A stretch of DNA of 64,000 bases from Solitalea longa (GCF_002920915.1 NZ_PQVF01000008.1:186001-250000); one strand, 5' to 3'. Positions 52,516 through 61,726 are shown, counted from the stretch's first letter. Notes: generated by a model not told the origin, from the letters alone. Numbers and translations: made by a program.

Positions 52516-53529
52516 TTAAAACAAACTCTTTCCGTTTATAACAAGTTCTTCATCCGCTGATTTTACGGCATAAGTAAAACCCGGTTGCAGGCAAAAAGCA
52601 CCATATTCCCCTTGTTTATTCAGCGCAATAAAGCCGATCTGTACCTCTTTTGCCTTTTTAGGGTCGCGTTTGGCAATGCGTTCCACAGCTTCCTGACAGG
52701 CCTGTTGAGGCGATCTGCCTTGTCGCATCAGCTCAACTACTAAAAATGAACCCACAATCTTTATTACTTCTTCACCTACTCCTGTTGCAGCGGCACCTCC
52801 AATTTCGTTATCAACAAACATTCCGGCCCCGATAATTGGAGAATCTCCAACTCTCCCATGCATTTTAAAAGCCATCCCACTGGTAGTACAGGCACCCGAC
52901 AAATTACCGTTTGTATCCAGAGCAATCATTCCAATTGTATCATGGTTGTCTTTTCCACCAGGTAACTTTTTAGGTGCAGCGGCTTTATTCTCAATATTTA
53001 CAACAGGTTCATACTTTGAGGTCTTCAGCCATTCCTTCCAGGCTTTTTCTGAAGCAGGAGTCAGTAAGTTTTCTTTCTTAAACCCATTTTGAAGTGCAAA
53101 CTGCAAAGCTCCCTCTCCTACCAGCATTACATGCGGAGTTTTTTCCATTACCAAACGGGCCACAGAAATGGGATGAATAATATGCTCTAAAGCTGCTACT
53201 GATCCTGCATTTCCATGCTCATCCATTATACAGGCATCAAGTGTTACTCTTCCATCACGATCAGGGAAACCACCATAACCAACAGTTTGATTAGTGGGAT
53301 CAGCCTCCGGAACATGAACACCTTTTTCTACAGCATCCAGAGCTCGTCCTCCATCCTTTAGCACATTCCAGGCAGCAGCATTGGCTTCCTTTCCAAAGTT
53401 CCAGGTGGAAATAACGACCGGCTTCTTTGCCTCAACTGTGTTTTTTGTTGAAGCTAAAGCCTCAAAAACGTAACCCGAGGAAACGGCAGCTAACCCTGCA
53501 GCTTTAACAAATTTTCTTCTGTTGATCAT
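52516..53529 (-). CDS. N4-(beta-N-acetylglucosaminyl)-L-asparaginase-type Ntn hydrolase
   Basis: 337 residues. The leader MINRRKFVKAAGLAAVSSGY has the twin-Arg motif, so export is likely by Tat. The self-cleaving Thr is Thr198 in NHDTIGM, preceded by a proline-rich, lysine-rich linker (about 180-195). The C-terminal phrases GRVGDSPIIGAG and EIGGAAATGVGEE belong to the aspartylglucosaminidase group. It would remove the asparagine-linked GlcNAc from glycopeptides in the periplasm. The upstream region is divergent from the acetolactate decarboxylase gene. Confidence 0.9.
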   Translation of the reverse strand: MINRRKFVKAAGLAAVSSGYVFEALASTKNTVEAKKPVVISTWNFGKEANAAAWNVLKDGGRALDAVEKGVHVPEADPTNQTVGYGGFPDRDGRVTLDACIMDEHGNAGSVAALEHIIHPISVARLVMEKTPHVMLVGEGALQFALQNGFKKENLLTPASEKAWKEWLKTSKYEPVVNIENKAAAPKKLPGGKDNHDTIGMIALDTNGNLSGACTTSGMAFKMHGRVGDSPIIGAGMFVDNEIGGAAATGVGEEVIKIVGSFLVVELMRQGRSPQQACQEAVERIAKRDPKKAKEVQIGFIALNKQGEYGAFCLQPGFTYAVKSADEELVINGKSLF

Positions 53530-53660
53530 GTTTAAAGGTTTTTATTGATTCCAATAAAAATAAAGTCCATTTTTCAATTGGGCAATCTTTCTAAAATAAT
53601 TTTATTTCCGATCGATTCATTCAATATTGCTAATATTGAATCATATAAAACAAACATCCT

Positions 53661-54458
53661 TTGAAACTTAAACTATTTCTACTTAGTTGCGCGTTGATAA
53701 GCGCCTTTAGCAGTTTTGCTCAACAAACTACCAACCACTCAACGCATTTTAACAAATTTTATCAATATGGCGTTGCTGATGCGTTTATTGGCGGACTATA
53801 CAAGGGAACTCTACTGCTAAAAGACTTAAAGCAGCACGGTAATTTTGGACTTGGAGCGCCTGATCTACTTGATGGAGAGCTGATCATTTTAGATGGAAAA
53901 GTATATCAGACAAAAGCTAATGGAGAAACCGTTAAAGCCTATAATTCATCTACCACTTCACTTTCATTCGTTACCTTTTTTAAGGCCGATACCAGCTTTG
54001 TTGTCAACGATTTGATAAGTCAAAAGAACGCATCGACCACCATTATGAATTTTCTGCGCAACAAAAACGGTATGTATGCCATTAAAATCACAGGTCGGTT
54101 TAATAAAATTAAAACAAGGGCATTCCCTCCTTTCAAACAGGAGCCATTTCCACCGTTATCATCCATTTTGGACAAGCAGCAATTCTTTAATTTCGAGAAT
54201 ATTGAAGGTACGCTCGTTGGATTTTATTTACCCTCTTATTTAAACGGAGTAAGCATTTCAGGCTTACATTTTCATTTTCTATCAAATGATAAAAAACATG
54301 GAGGGCACGTGTTGGATTATGAAGGAAACGGTTTTAAAGTTGAAATAGCAAGACTTTATGGATTTCAACTAGATGAGCAAAACGATCCCGCACTGCAGCA
54401 TTTCGAGTTTAAGAAAACAGCAAACGAATCATTGGAAAAAGTTGAGAAAGGCCATTAA
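53661..54458 (+). CDS. budA: Alpha-acetolactate decarboxylase, secreted form
   Basis: 265 residues. It removes CO2 from acetolactate to give acetoin. A signal peptide (about 1-20, ending FAQQ) is present. The start codon is TTG at 53661; no ATG lies in frame before the signal peptide, so TTG is required. Zinc ligands are His203, His205 and His216 (GLHFHF and GGHVLD), and Glu73 is in DGELI. The protein would be periplasmic, unlike most budA products, which are cytosolic. The neighbours give no acetoin pathway. It is 103 nt upstream of ychF. Confidence 0.85.
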   Translation: MKLKLFLLSCALISAFSSFAQQTTNHSTHFNKFYQYGVADAFIGGLYKGTLLLKDLKQHGNFGLGAPDLLDGELIILDGKVYQTKANGETVKAYNSSTTSLSFVTFFKADTSFVVNDLISQKNASTTIMNFLRNKNGMYAIKITGRFNKIKTRAFPPFKQEPFPPLSSILDKQQFFNFENIEGTLVGFYLPSYLNGVSISGLHFHFLSNDKKHGGHVLDYEGNGFKVEIARLYGFQLDEQNDPALQHFEFKKTANESLEKVEKGH

Positions 54459-54525
54459 TCAATTTTAGATAAGTTAGGCTTTGATATTCTTTAGCAGTCA
54501 TTCCTCATCCTTATTAATAAAAACT

Positions 54526-54533
54526 TATCTTTG
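54526..54533 (+). promoter_or_regulatory. -7 box of ychF
   Basis: TATCTTTG matches TAnnTTTG, 28 nt before the ychF start. No -33 TTG was found at the expected distance. Confidence 0.5.
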
Positions 54534-54561
54534 CGCCTGATTTTAAAAAACCGTACAAGAA

Positions 54562-55659
54562 ATGGCTTTACAATGTGGTATCGTTGGATTACCAAACGTA
54601 GGAAAATCTACTTTATTTAACTCTCTTTCAAATGCTAAGGCGCAGGCGGCAAACTTCCCGTTTTGTACCATTGAGCCAAACGTGGGTGTAATTACCGTTC
54701 CTGATGAACGTTTAAATAAACTTGCTGAACTTGTTAATCCTCAACGTGTAGTTCCTAACACGGTTGAGATCGTTGATATTGCCGGATTGGTAAAAGGTGC
54801 CAGTAAAGGCGAAGGATTGGGCAACCAGTTTTTGGCCAACATTCGTAATACAAATGCCATTTTACACGTTTTACGTTGTTTTGATGACCCTAATGTAGTT
54901 CACGTTGATGGCTCTGTTGATCCTATCCGCGATAAAGAAATTATCGACACAGAACTTCAGTTAAAAGACCTTGAGTCGGTTGAGAAAAAACTGCAGAAGG
55001 TTGAAAAATCAGCTAAAACTGGTGACAAAGACGCTAAAAAAGCCGTTGAAGTTTTAACTCAGGTTAGAAACCTATTGTTAGAAGGCAAATCGGCTCGTGC
55101 AGCTCAATTAGAAGAAAAAGACCTTGAACATTTAGAAGATATTCACTTGTTAACTTTAAAACCGGTAATGTACGTTTGTAACGTTGATGAGGCTGCAGTA
55201 AACACCGGCAACAAATATGTTGATATTGTGCGTGAAGCGGTAAAAAGTGAAAATGCCGAAGTTTTGATCATCTCAGCTAAAATTGAAGCAGAAATTGCCG
55301 AGTTAGAAAGCTATGAGGATAAACAATTGTTCTTAGCTGATTTAGGTTTGCAAGAATCAGGTGTTAATAAACTGATTCAGGCTGCTTATCGTTTATTAAA
55401 CCTGGCAACTTACTTTACTGCGGGTGTTCAGGAAGTAAGAGCCTGGACAATTACCTTAGGAATGAGCGCTCCACAGGCAGCTGGTGTTATCCACACTGAT
55501 TTCGAAAAAGGCTTTATCCGTGCAGAGGTCATTAAGTATAATGATTACGTTAACCTGGGTTCAGAAAACGCCTGTAAAGAAGCCGGTAAACTTGGTGTTG
55601 AGGGTAAAACCTATATTGTTGAAGACGGTGACATTATGCACTTCCGCTTTAATGTTTAA
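54562..55659 (+). CDS. ychF: Redox-regulated GTPase/ATPase YchF
   Basis: 365 residues. The P-loop is [12 protein letters not shown]; the G3 motif [16 protein letters not shown] and the changed G4 motif NVDE (in place of NKxD) mark the Obg-related YchF/OLA1 group, which prefers ATP. The C-terminal TGS domain begins near [13 protein letters not shown]. It binds ribosomes and responds to oxidative stress. A very strong terminator follows. Confidence 0.95.
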   Translation: MALQCGIVGLPNVGKSTLFNSLSNAKAQAANFPFCTIEPNVGVITVPDERLNKLAELVNPQRVVPNTVEIVDIAGLVKGASKGEGLGNQFLANIRNTNAILHVLRCFDDPNVVHVDGSVDPIRDKEIIDTELQLKDLESVEKKLQKVEKSAKTGDKDAKKAVEVLTQVRNLLLEGKSARAAQLEEKDLEHLEDIHLLTLKPVMYVCNVDEAAVNTGNKYVDIVREAVKSENAEVLIISAKIEAEIAELESYEDKQLFLADLGLQESGVNKLIQAAYRLLNLATYFTAGVQEVRAWTITLGMSAPQAAGVIHTDFEKGFIRAEVIKYNDYVNLGSENACKEAGKLGVEGKTYIVEDGDIMHFRFNV

Positions 55660-55679
55660 TACTACGTTATAACGATACT

Positions 55680-55716
55680 AAAAACGCCTTTTCGAGTAGA
55701 TCGAAAAGGCGTTTTT
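55680..55716. terminator. Bidirectional terminator after ychF
   Basis: Perfect 16-bp stem (55680-55695 and 55701-55716; arm AAAAACGCCTTTTCGA) with a 5-nt loop and U runs on both sides. It serves ychF on the plus strand and the cytochrome gene on the minus strand. Confidence 0.95.
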
Positions 55717-55720
55717 AATT

Positions 55721-56756
55721 TTATTTCATTTTCTTGATCCATTCCTTAATCAATTCTACACCTTCTTTATGCACTTGCTCTCTTCCCAATTCAGGCATAG
55801 CAACTCCCGGGTCTGTTGATTCCATTCTATAAACCAAAATAGATTCTTCGGGTTTACCTATCATAACTCCGATTACCCGAACCTCTCCCTGCTGCGATTG
55901 GAGCTTTCATCACTCCTAAAACTGCGGGCTGATTTTCTCCTACATTCAAAAATAATCCGGAGGTATTGGCCGGACCTTCTTTTCGATGACAATGACCACA
56001 GTTAATATCCAAATAAGCACGTGCGCGTTCATCAAGGGTTCCTTTTTTTGGATCATTCCAAACTGCTAGTTTGGGAATATCTTTTAAGTCGGGCAGGTTA
56101 TCGAACATCCCCATCTTTTGCCAATGCATTAATTGATTTTCAGCTTTTGAAGCATACTGTTGTGTGCGATTCAATTCCATTGCTGAAGGCCCAATTGGCT
56201 GCATACTTTGATTTTTACTATGGCAACCCTTGCATTGATTCTTATTTGGGATGACATAATTGGTCACCACCTTTTTTCCATTAATATCAACATAAGAAAT
56301 CTGACGAGTTTCACCGGCTACATCATAAACCGCATCAGTTTGATCTTCGTTCCAAATGTATGGCCAGGCTACCCATTCGTTCTCTTGCCTTACTAATAAA
56401 CGAGTTTCGATAATTTTTCTACCTTTCTTCAGATTCCGAAAATCATTGGGATAATAGAAATTCTTAATGAGAATGGTTCCAACAGGAAATTCCAATGCTC
56501 CATCTGCTGTATAAGTGACTTTTGTTCCTTCTGGTATTCGAACAAAACGTAGCTTTTCAGCATAGTTTGAAAACAATGTGGTATTTAAGCTATAAGGAAC
56601 AACCCCATTTACAGGTGCGAGATCGGCCATTTTACCACTAAAAAATCCATATTCAGATAGCTTGTCTTTTTTATCCAATGAAGGAGTTTTAACCACCTTA
56701 AAACTCAATGTACAAGCAACCACAAGCAAACAAGCAATAACAATAATTTTTCTCAT
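55721..56756 (-). pseudogene. Diheme c-type cytochrome with a frameshift
   Basis: About 344 residues if the frame were restored; as written the main frame stops after 300. An N-terminal hydrophobic leader with LLVVAC (possible lipobox) is followed by two heme motifs, CKGCH (Cys175, Cys178) and CGHCH (Cys253, Cys256). The main frame runs through GRGSGNR, then a one-base excess near 55868 sends it to an early stop at 55854. The other frame continues with VMIGKPEES, MPELGRE and a C-terminal helix to the stop at 55721-55723, just as homologues do. It is either a real frameshift mutation or a sequencing error. The ATG at 56756 is preferred over the TTG nine bases earlier. The paired gene upstream encodes a beta-helix protein. 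Confidence 0.8.
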
Positions 56757-56788
56757 ACTACTCAAAATCTTTAAACGCCACTAAAAAA

Positions 56789-58000
56789 TTATTGAATACT
56801 CAATACCACTTCCTTTTGCTTTATTCCTTCACGTTCAAAAGGTTTTATATCTCTGGAAATATTTTTGAAACTGTTTTCAGCATCGATATTGGCAAAGGAT
56901 TGATTCTTATTATTAAGAATACATATACCCAGTTCCGGTTTTAAGCTCCCGTCTTCATTTTTAAATTTAGCATCAACAATTCCATCGTATTGAATGAACG
57001 GAACATCTTTACCAAACTTCAATTTAAAACGATACATTTTACCCATCCGTCCTTTCATTGTAGTACGCTCGTGTTTGCGTTCGAACACATTATCATGAAT
57101 ATAAATATTGGTTGGATAAGGGTAATATTCTTTGTCCTTGATAGGAATTTCAGAAATGTAATAACTACTTATGGCTGTACTAACAGTGCGGTTATTGATG
57201 ATTTTATTATCGAAGATCTCCACATTGTTCGTTGCTAAGATCATTACACCCGTACCTTGAGGTACCCTGGCAACAATATTTCCTTTAGGAGCAAAATTCA
57301 CATGATTATTATCGTGGATGTTATTGTTAAACACACGAACAAATCCGCCTTTCTTTTGCATCAAACCCGGTAAATCAAATACTAAAACACCTCCAACATT
57401 ATTTACTGTTTCATTATCGTAAACATCAGCATAAAGGGTATTTTCAATTTCGATACCTGCTACATTTTCATGCGCTTTACAGTTACGAACAATTACATTT
57501 TGTGACTGACCAACGTAAATACCTGCGTCGGATGCTGCTATCGCTTCGCAACCCTCAATCAATACGTTTTTGCATTGCACCGGATATAAACCATAACCCC
57601 CATTATCTTTATTTGGGCCACCTGTCCACTCCACTTTTATGTTTCTGAAAACTATTCCATCTACTTTTTGGGTTTTAATGCAATCGCCTTTAGAATCCTG
57701 AACAGTTAAATCCTGCAAAACGATGTTTGAACCATCTGTAACTTTAATACCTTCAGCACCACTAATTTGTCCTTTGAATGATAAAATGGTCTTATTCATT
57801 CCTTTTCCTTTAATGGTCAGATTTTTCTTCCCATCAATTGAAAGGCTCGCATCAAAATGAAAGGTTCCTTCTTCCAATTCAATCACGCTGCCATTTTCAG
57901 CTTCTATAAATTTTGTTTGAAGTTTCTTCTGAACATCTTTCTGAGCAAGTGCAGGAATAGTAAGAGCGAGAAAGCATACGGATAGTAAAACTCTATTCAT
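56789..58000 (-). CDS. Parallel beta-helix repeat protein
   Basis: 403 residues from the ATG at 58000. The in-frame extension of 33 codons upstream lacks a signal and was left out; the chosen start gives a clean signal peptide (MNRVLLSVCFLALTIPALAQ). Repeated Asn/Val/Ile-rich coils (IVLQDLTVQDSKGDCI, VIVRNCKAHENVAGIEI, NNVGGVLVFDLPG) build a right-handed parallel beta-helix like polysaccharide lyases. The pair beta-helix protein plus diheme cytochrome recurs in many bacteria (the HNE_0200-type pair) with no known function. It lies 32 nt upstream of the cytochrome gene. Confidence 0.8.
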   Translation of the reverse strand: MNRVLLSVCFLALTIPALAQKDVQKKLQTKFIEAENGSVIELEEGTFHFDASLSIDGKKNLTIKGKGMNKTILSFKGQISGAEGIKVTDGSNIVLQDLTVQDSKGDCIKTQKVDGIVFRNIKVEWTGGPNKDNGGYGLYPVQCKNVLIEGCEAIAASDAGIYVGQSQNVIVRNCKAHENVAGIEIENTLYADVYDNETVNNVGGVLVFDLPGLMQKKGGFVRVFNNNIHDNNHVNFAPKGNIVARVPQGTGVMILATNNVEIFDNKIINNRTVSTAISSYYISEIPIKDKEYYPYPTNIYIHDNVFERKHERTTMKGRMGKMYRFKLKFGKDVPFIQYDGIVDAKFKNEDGSLKPELGICILNNKNQSFANIDAENSFKNISRDIKPFEREGIKQKEVVLSIQ

Positions 58001-58144
58001 AAAGTTGGCTACAATAAATTGGTTAAGGGGTAAATATATCCATTGTTTTGTGAGTTCCAATCGCTTCAATAAAAGAACGGTTTCTTCACTGTATTTCATT
58101 ATTTCAACTATCAGTTCATCTATTTGAGCTTCAGTTACATTTGA

Positions 58145-58393
58145 ATGTTAAATTGCTTGCTTGATAAATTATTATCCTGTTCCGGACAACAATTTAATAC
58201 CTCAGAAGTATTAACTTCTCTTTCTTAAGTACTAATTAATACTTCGGAAGTACTAAATCCTCTTTCTCAAGTACTAATTAATACCTTCGAGGCACTAAAT
58301 TCTCCTTCCGAAGTACTAATTACTCCCATTGAACAGCTAAATTCTCTTTCAAAGGTATTAAACTACTATTTACAGGTACTAAGTCGATATTAA
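58145..58393 (+). pseudogene. Remnant heptad-repeat open frame with an in-frame stop
   Basis: An ATG at 58145 opens a frame of 27 codons that enters the repeat and stops at TAA 58226-58228. The same frame then stays open through the rest of the repeat to TAA 58391-58393. Read through, the repeat encodes 7-residue units of the type VLxxxxE/Q (VLINTSE, VLNPLSQ, VLITPIE, QLNSLSK). At the stop codon the sister units have CAA, GAA or CAG, so the TAA looks like a single C-to-T change. The frame may be a decayed leucine-zipper-like gene, or chance; no expression signal is seen. Confidence 0.45.
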
Positions 58394-58394
58394 A
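58206..58394. repeat. Nine imperfect 21-bp tandem repeats
   Basis: Units begin at 58206, 58227, 58248, 58269, 58290, 58311, 58332, 58353 and 58374, each exactly 21 bp. The best-kept part of the unit is AAGTACTAAnT; the second half varies. The exact period, with no indels across 189 bp, points to a coding or strict-spacing constraint. Confidence 0.75.
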
Positions 58395-58427
58395 AAAGCC
58401 ATTCCTCTATTACAAGAATGGCCTTTT
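58393..58427 (-). terminator. Terminator of the metal-type operon
   Basis: GCCATTC (58398-58404) pairs with GAATGGC (58416-58422), extended by A/T pairs after a mismatch. On the minus strand a U-run follows. It ends the HMA-protein gene transcript, about 60 nt past the stop. Confidence 0.65.
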
Positions 58428-58485
58428 GAGTAATTGAGGTTTTGAATGACTGTTAAGAAAACTCAAACGCCATTCGGCAAACCCT

Positions 58486-59400
58486 CTACTGTAATACCGC
58501 AGCAGTGTACTTATTACCATCAGGAGTACTAAACTCCTGAATAAGCTTTTTCATTTGATCAGCAGAAACTTTTGTAGAATCATAAATTACTTTTGCTATT
58601 GAGGTTGTAAAATTCACTTCACTAAACTTAATTCCTTTTTGCTTGTACAACATTTTCTCAATACCTTTCGCGCAACCATCAGCACAAGTCATGCCTCCTA
58701 CTTTAAAATATACCGTTTGGATTTTTCCTTTTGAAGCAGGAATAACGGTCGCTGAACTTGCTTGTACATCACGAGGATATTGACAGCAAGAATGCAAATT
58801 ACTGTAAGCTTCAATAGTTGTTTTTTCACCTTCTGTATCGTAACCTGCAGCAGCGATAGCTTTTTGAATTGCTACTTTATTTGCAGGAGCCACATAACTC
58901 ACTTTCAATTGCTTACTTTCCTCATCCCAATCTGCTGAAGTAACCCCCTTTACTTTTTTGGTTGCTCCTTCAATATTATTCTTACACATTGAGCAATTGC
59001 CCCACACTTTAAAACTTTCGGTATTGCCATCCTGTTTCTCTGGAGCAACTGAAGTTTCTTGAAAGCCATCACGTGGATATTTGCAGCATTGATGTAATTT
59101 ACTATAAGCTTCTGTAGTTGCTTTTTCACCTTCAGTATCGTAACCTACAGCCGCAATCGCTTTTTGAATAACAGCTTTATTGGCCGGAGCAGAAAAACTC
59201 ACCTTCAATTGCTTACTATTTTTGTCCCAATCAGCTGAAACTACACCGTTAACTTTCTTGGCAGCTCCTTCAATATTGTTTTCACACATACCGCAATTGC
59301 CCCACACTTTAAAACTTTCGGTTTTTACTTCTTGAGCAAAAGCTAGTTGAGAAACAAAACAGGCAATGATAACCGATGCTATAAATTTTATCTTCTTCAT
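58486..59400 (-). CDS. Secreted triple HMA-domain protein
   Basis: 304 residues. A signal peptide (1-22, LAFAQ) sends it to the periplasm. Three HMA-like modules follow. Modules one and two are near-copies with an exact 100-residue shift: CGMC (Cys36, Cys39) and CC (Cys105, Cys106) recur as CSMC (Cys136, Cys139) and CC (Cys205, Cys206), each CC followed by xYPRD. Module three (about 231-304) has the variant MTCADGC (Cys239, Cys243). HMA domains bind Cu(I), Zn or similar soft metals. It is the last gene of a three-gene operon with a TonB receptor and a HYC_CC_PP protein. The role as a periplasmic metal carrier or donor is an inference. Confidence 0.85.
   Translation of the reverse strand: MKKIKFIASVIIACFVSQLAFAQEVKTESFKVWGNCGMCENNIEGAAKKVNGVVSADWDKNSKQLKVSFSAPANKAVIQKAIAAVGYDTEGEKATTEAYSKLHQCCKYPRDGFQETSVAPEKQDGNTESFKVWGNCSMCKNNIEGATKKVKGVTSADWDEESKQLKVSYVAPANKVAIQKAIAAAGYDTEGEKTTIEAYSNLHSCCQYPRDVQASSATVIPASKGKIQTVYFKVGGMTCADGCAKGIEKMLYKQKGIKFSEVNFTTSIAKVIYDSTKVSADQMKKLIQEFSTPDGNKYTAAVLQ
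58768..59322 (-). repeat. 300-bp internal duplication in the HMA-protein gene
   Basis: Residues 27-111 (59068-59322) and 127-211 (58768-59022) of the HMA protein are near-copies at both protein and DNA level, offset by exactly 300 bp. This points to a recent in-frame duplication. Confidence 0.75.
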
Positions 59401-59426
59401 TTTATATCTTTCTTAATCTTTGTTAA

Positions 59427-61649
59427 TTAATTTATTTTATATCTGAAACCGGTGTACACTCTTCTTCCTTCCAAAGGCCCCCAAATGTAAGAAGCATCAA
59501 AGAAGCCCTCATTAGGGTTAGATGCTCCCACAATGTAGTTTTGCTGGCGGAAGTCAAATAGATTTTCAGCACCTAAGTACACTTCAAAATTTTTCCAATG
59601 GCGGGTTAACTGCAAATTAACCATTGAATATGGTCTTGATAGCTCCTTATAGTTACTGATCTCCCCACGATAAGCCTCATCCAAATATGGCATCTTTTTG
59701 CTGCCAAACCACTGCCAAGTAACATTGGCATTCCATTTACGATTGAAAGATTCATAAAATAAGGAAGCAACCGCGCGATGACGAGGCACATAAGGTTCAG
59801 TTATTCGAACGCCATCAGATTCACGGAATACATCAAGGTATTTATAAGCAAGTTTAAGCTCTACAGGTTTTAAGATATAATAAGAAGCTTCAACCTGAAC
59901 ATTGTTAGCAAAGGAGTGCCCACTTAAATTTGAGAAGTACACTTTGGTTGGATCCGTATCATAGTCAGGAATGATTTTATTAGCAAACTGCGTTCTGTAA
60001 AGATCCAATCCTAAACTACCCTTGCGATAATTAAGTTCGAATTTTCGGTTGATGTTAAAACCATAATTCAACGCCTTTTCAAGTTCTAAAGGTTCTGTGA
60101 TTACAATTTCCCGGTTACTTACCTTGATGTTGGAGTTTTCAGCCAAAATATTCGCTGATCTGAATCCGGTTCCTACTGAAAATCGAACATCAGTATTTTT
60201 ATCAAACTCCCATTTTACATTACCCCGAGGAGTAAACACCAATTCACCGTTAGCTACATCAGCACGCAAACCCACAATAACTGAAACCGGGCGCTTACCT
60301 TTACTTGTAAAGGTATTTTCGGCAAATACACCGGGCATACTTAAATCATTGTTGAGATAAAGATCACCAAATTGCTCCTTGATCTTATCTAAACGATAGC
60401 TGGCTCCAAAATTTACTGAATTATATTTACCAAGGTTTTGATTGTAGATCAAGCGTAGGTTTAAGCTTTGTTGCTGGCCATCATCTTCTCTTAAACCATA
60501 ATATCCATCCATGTTATGCATTACATAGGTGTATTGCAAGCCAAGGCTTTTATAATTATCTGATGGCATCACAAATCCTGTACGACCGTAAAACTCGAGA
60601 CGGTTGGTAACCAATTGCTGGCCATACATAGAATGATCAGCATGAGGTTGATCAAAGTTAAAATCCACTTGTCCGCCCTGACGATCCTCATGCAAGTACT
60701 TAATAGAGTTTTGCGAAAACAAGCCATTTCCAGACTCATATTTCCACTTATTCAGCACATTGATGTTTTGAAGCATCGGGTTATCCAAAAATGAATCGCC
60801 GTTCTGATCCATTTTTTGCTTATAACGATCGATATGAAACGAGAATAAAGTATTAAGATCTTTCGTAACCTTAAGTGTTTTATCCACATTTAATTCGGCA
60901 CGGGCAAAACCATCAACATAACCATTTACAAAAAGCTTATCGGCACGCATCGGATCTTTCAACTCTACATTGATCATTCCGCTGATCGACTCGGGGCCAA
61001 AAATCACAGATCCGGGGCCTTTTACCACGTGAATTTGATCAATTTGTGTTCCCGGAATTCCATACAAGCCATACGTAGAACCTAAGCCTGTAATAATCGG
61101 TGCATTTTCAGTTAATAATTGGGTATAGGCTCCAGCCAAACCTAACACCTGCAATTCCTTGCTGCCGGTAACCCCATCGCGATAGGTAACATCTACCGTG
61201 GTATTGGTTTGAAAGCTTTCGCCTAAGTTGCAGCAGGCTGCTTTTTTAAGCTCTTTCGAAGTAAGGATCTCGGTTTTACGCGGTTGAATAGAAACCATTG
61301 AAGCTTCCCGCTGCTGCGTAATAACCACTTCATTTAACTGCTTTCCTGTTTCAATTAAAACAATGCGCAGAGGAGTATTAGAGATTACTTTTATAGTATC
61401 AGGTTGATAGCCCAAACACGAGACCACTAATCTGCGATCGGTAATATTAGTTGTTTTCAGGACAAATTTGCCATGGGTATCAGACAGGATTCCCACATTG
61501 GAGTTTATCCAAACAATGCTTGCTCCTGCAAGGGGAAGTTCCTTTTTGCTGGCGTTGCGCTCGAACACAGTGCCGCTTATTGTTTGTTGCGCGAAAACCT
61601 CAAACCCAAACGCAACTAAACATAAAAGAATAGCTAAAAATCTTTTCAT
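59427..61649 (-). CDS. TonB-dependent receptor with a CC motif (putative metal receptor)
   Basis: 740 residues. A signal peptide (1-21, VFAQ) is followed by a carboxypeptidase-D-like beta-domain (TISGTVFERNASKKELPLAG), then the plug with ELKKAACCNLGESFQT, where Cys139 and Cys140 form a CC pair right before the plug core. Next is the plug phrase GLYGIPGTQIDQIHVVKGPG, then a barrel ending in GFRYKIN. TonB receptors with this CCNL-type phrase are seen in Bacteroidota beside HMA-domain and HYC_CC_PP genes. That setting suggests an outer-membrane uptake route for a metal or metal complex such as copper. The ligand is an inference. It is 26 nt upstream of the HMA gene. Confidence 0.85.
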   Translation of the reverse strand: MKRFLAILLCLVAFGFEVFAQQTISGTVFERNASKKELPLAGASIVWINSNVGILSDTHGKFVLKTTNITDRRLVVSCLGYQPDTIKVISNTPLRIVLIETGKQLNEVVITQQREASMVSIQPRKTEILTSKELKKAACCNLGESFQTNTTVDVTYRDGVTGSKELQVLGLAGAYTQLLTENAPIITGLGSTYGLYGIPGTQIDQIHVVKGPGSVIFGPESISGMINVELKDPMRADKLFVNGYVDGFARAELNVDKTLKVTKDLNTLFSFHIDRYKQKMDQNGDSFLDNPMLQNINVLNKWKYESGNGLFSQNSIKYLHEDRQGGQVDFNFDQPHADHSMYGQQLVTNRLEFYGRTGFVMPSDNYKSLGLQYTYVMHNMDGYYGLREDDGQQQSLNLRLIYNQNLGKYNSVNFGASYRLDKIKEQFGDLYLNNDLSMPGVFAENTFTSKGKRPVSVIVGLRADVANGELVFTPRGNVKWEFDKNTDVRFSVGTGFRSANILAENSNIKVSNREIVITEPLELEKALNYGFNINRKFELNYRKGSLGLDLYRTQFANKIIPDYDTDPTKVYFSNLSGHSFANNVQVEASYYILKPVELKLAYKYLDVFRESDGVRITEPYVPRHRAVASLFYESFNRKWNANVTWQWFGSKKMPYLDEAYRGEISNYKELSRPYSMVNLQLTRHWKNFEVYLGAENLFDFRQQNYIVGASNPNEGFFDASYIWGPLEGRRVYTGFRYKIN

Positions 61650-61726
61650 TAAAAATCAAATTCTGTTTTAACAATAAAATACAGGTAAGTCCATAAGGTT
61701 TACCCTAAAGTTTAAAACAGAAATGA

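Larger units (their letters stand above)
58001..58485. other. Gene-free region with 21-bp tandem repeats
   Basis: 485 bases between two minus-strand genes. The left half is AT-rich and presumably carries the promoter of the beta-helix gene. The middle holds the 21-bp repeat and its remnant frame, and the right end holds the terminator of the HMA-protein gene. Confidence 0.6.

Noticed and set aside
57998-58099. Longer start for the beta-helix protein at 58099
   Set aside because: The extra 33 residues precede a complete signal peptide, which would then be internal.
58206-58394. CRISPR-like array
   Set aside because: The units follow each other without unique spacers and vary in sequence; the period of 21 bp is too short for a CRISPR repeat-spacer unit, and no cas gene is near.
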